Positions 5,010-6,159 of a stretch of 6,159 nt of DNA are shown piece by piece. Where the stretch lies: the NCBI GenBank assembly GCA_035447925.1, contig DAOTHY010000106.1:1-6159 (forward strand), written 5' to 3'. How positions within the stretch are numbered: the stretch's first letter is position 1; each line of letters begins with the position of its first letter. Source of the DNA: JASUTC01 sp035447925. GTDB lineage: Bacteria > Thermotogota > Thermotogae > MWEM01. The notes beneath the pieces are model-generated. The model saw only the letters and a program-made list of their open reading frames with translations. It had not been told where the DNA came from and ran no database searches. The translations under genes were made by a program, and so were the position numbers.

Positions 5010-6159
5010 GACAATTCCTCCTCTGAGAGCTGAGACCTTGCGATTTCCTGATACGTTTGACAGGTTTTCATCAGTTCGTCATGTCTGCCTTTGCCGACCA
5101 ATTTTCCTTCATCCAAAACCAATATTTGTTCAGCGTTTTTGATGGTGGCTATTCTCTGGCCAACAATGATCATCGTGCTTTTTCCCGTTTCCTGCTTGAG
5201 TTTACGTCTCAATGCGGCATCTGTTTTAAAGTCGAGGGCTGAAAAACTGTCATCAAAGAGGAATATCTCAGGTCTTTTTAATAATGCCCTGGCAATGGAT
5301 AAGCGTTGCTTTTGTCCACCGGACACGTTGATTCCGCCCTGGGAAATAGGGGTTTGATACTTTTCTTCATTCGTCTCTATAAATTCAGTCGCCTGGGCGA
5401 TTTCGGCTGCTTTTTTTATTTCATCCAACGTGGCGTCATCATCGGCGTATTTCAAGTTGGATTCAATCGTTCCGCTAAAAAGTACTCCCTTTTGAGGCAC
5501 GTACCCAATATGGTCTCTCAAGTCATGCTGTCTCACTTCACGAATATCAACGCCATCCAACAAGACTTGTCCATCACAAACATCATAAAAACGCGGGATC
5601 ATGTTCAACAAGGTTGACTTTCCCGATCCGGTTGAGCCAATAATCGCTGTAGTCTCCCCTGGTTTGGCTGTAAAACTAATATGATTTAAAATGTTTTCCT
5701 CGGCACCGGGAAAACGATAACAAACATTTCTGAACTCCACTTCTCCCTTGAAATCCTTTGGGAATTGCTTTGGATTATCAGGATCGGTTATTTCGGGATC
5801 GACTTTCAAGACTTCGTGTACTCGGTTGGCTGAAACAGATGCCCTTGGAATAAAAATGAAAATCATGGTCAACATGAGGAATGAGATAATAATCTGCATG
5901 GCGTATTGAATATAGGCCATCATATCCCCTACTTGCAACGAAGACTCAGCGATTTGCTTTGCCCCCACCCACACAATCAGAAGTACAATACCATTCATCA
6001 CCAACATCATAATGGGCATCATTGAGACCATCACCCGATTGACAAAAAGGTTGGTCTTTGTGACATCTTCGTTGGCTTCACGGAATCGTTTTTCCTCAAA
6101 CTTTTGTGTGTTAAACGCCCGAACGACCATGAGGCCGGATAGGTTTTCCCTGGTAACCA
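5006..6159 (-). CDS. ABC exporter half-transporter, degenerate-site subunit, 5' truncated
   Basis: This is the C-terminal ~384 residues of a B-family ABC exporter subunit; the frame is open to the window edge. The ATG at 6130 is internal, since the preceding codons (VTRENLSGL) belong to the conserved loop after helix 4. About 200 N-terminal residues, covering helices 1-4, are missing. Numbering from that internal Met, helices 5 and 6 lie near 36-56 and 78-96. The ATPase domain has Walker A G165-T173 (GSTGSGKST), Q-loop Q213, canonical signature VSGGQ at 269-273, Walker B LFD with D294 in place of the catalytic Glu, D-loop SALD at 297-300 and Q325 in place of the switch His. These two changes mark the degenerate ATP site of TM287/BmrC-type subunits, while the intact signature serves the partner's working site. 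The gene is first in a pair overlapping by 4 bases with the consensus-site subunit. The operon promoter lies outside the window. Confidence 0.93.
   Translation of the reverse strand, partial: VTRENLSGLMVVRAFNTQKFEEKRFREANEDVTKTNLFVNRVMVSMMPIMMLVMNGIVLLIVWVGAKQIAESSLQVGDMMAYIQYAMQIIISFLMLTMIFIFIPRASVSANRVHEVLKVDPEITDPDNPKQFPKDFKGEVEFRNVCYRFPGAEENILNHISFTAKPGETTAIIGSTGSGKSTLLNMIPRFYDVCDGQVLLDGVDIREVRQHDLRDHIGYVPQKGVLFSGTIESNLKYADDDATLDEIKKAAEIAQATEFIETNEEKYQTPISQGGINVSGGQKQRLSIARALLKRPEIFLFDDSFSALDFKTDAALRRKLKQETGKSTMIIVGQRIATIKNAEQILVLDEGKLVGKGRHDELMKTCQTYQEIARSQLSEEELS
5017..5024 (-). promoter_or_regulatory. Ribosome binding site inside the upstream ABC gene
   Basis: AGAGGAGG on the minus strand lies 7 bases before the ATG at 5009-5007. 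It is also part of the last codons of the upstream subunit (the Glu-rich SEEELS end). Together with the ATGA stop/start overlap, it supports both the chosen start and coupled translation of the two subunits. Confidence 0.85.

Noticed and set aside
1..6159. CRISPR array, tRNA, rRNA, intact insertion sequence, toxin-antitoxin or phage-defence system
   Set aside because: I read both strands for spaced repeats, conserved RNA structures, transposase motifs and small gene pairs, and found none that could be supported.

Overview
The window reads as a moderately AT-rich chromosomal segment of a low-GC Gram-positive bacterium (Bacillota, perhaps a clostridial lineage). The signs are strong AGGAGG-type ribosome binding sites, TAA/TAG/TGA all used as normal stops, intrinsic terminators with T-rich tails, and protein families typical of that phylum. 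The species cannot be named from the sequence alone. Both ends cut through genes. I see no rRNA, tRNA, CRISPR array, intact insertion sequence or prophage gene.

Layout. (1) Positions 1-938, + strand: the 3' part of a peptidase S66 (LD-carboxypeptidase / MccF-like) gene with its Ser-Glu-His catalytic residues in place. (2) 1047-1421, + strand: a small four-helix membrane protein of unknown function, starting at an ATG placed by a clear ribosome binding site. (3) 1427-1476: a hairpin between convergent genes that can act as a terminator in both directions. (4) 2782-1496, - strand: a secreted or membrane-anchored calcineurin-like metallophosphoesterase with the full metal-binding motif set. (5) 2783-3116: the longest gene-free stretch. 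It holds the likely promoter of the phosphoesterase with a perfect palindrome next to it, about 120 bases I cannot explain, and a strong bidirectional terminator. (6) 6159-3117, - strand: two ABC exporter half-transporter genes overlapping by 4 bases (ATGA). The upstream one is cut by the window end.

How the genes fit together. The two ABC genes clearly form one unit. Their motifs are complementary: the upstream subunit has a canonical signature but Asp in place of the catalytic Glu and Gln in place of the switch His. The downstream subunit has normal catalytic residues but a degenerate VSQGQ signature. This is the arrangement of heterodimeric exporters such as TM287/288, BmrCD and LmrCD, with one working and one degenerate ATP site. 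The other three genes have no demonstrated link to the transporter. All of them plausibly concern the cell envelope or small-molecule resistance, but that is only a loose inference.

Novelty. I found no convincing undescribed system. The points most worth a second look are the unknown four-helix protein, the exported LpxH-like phosphoesterase in an apparently Gram-positive genome, the palindrome beside its promoter, and the unexplained segment at 2942-3066.
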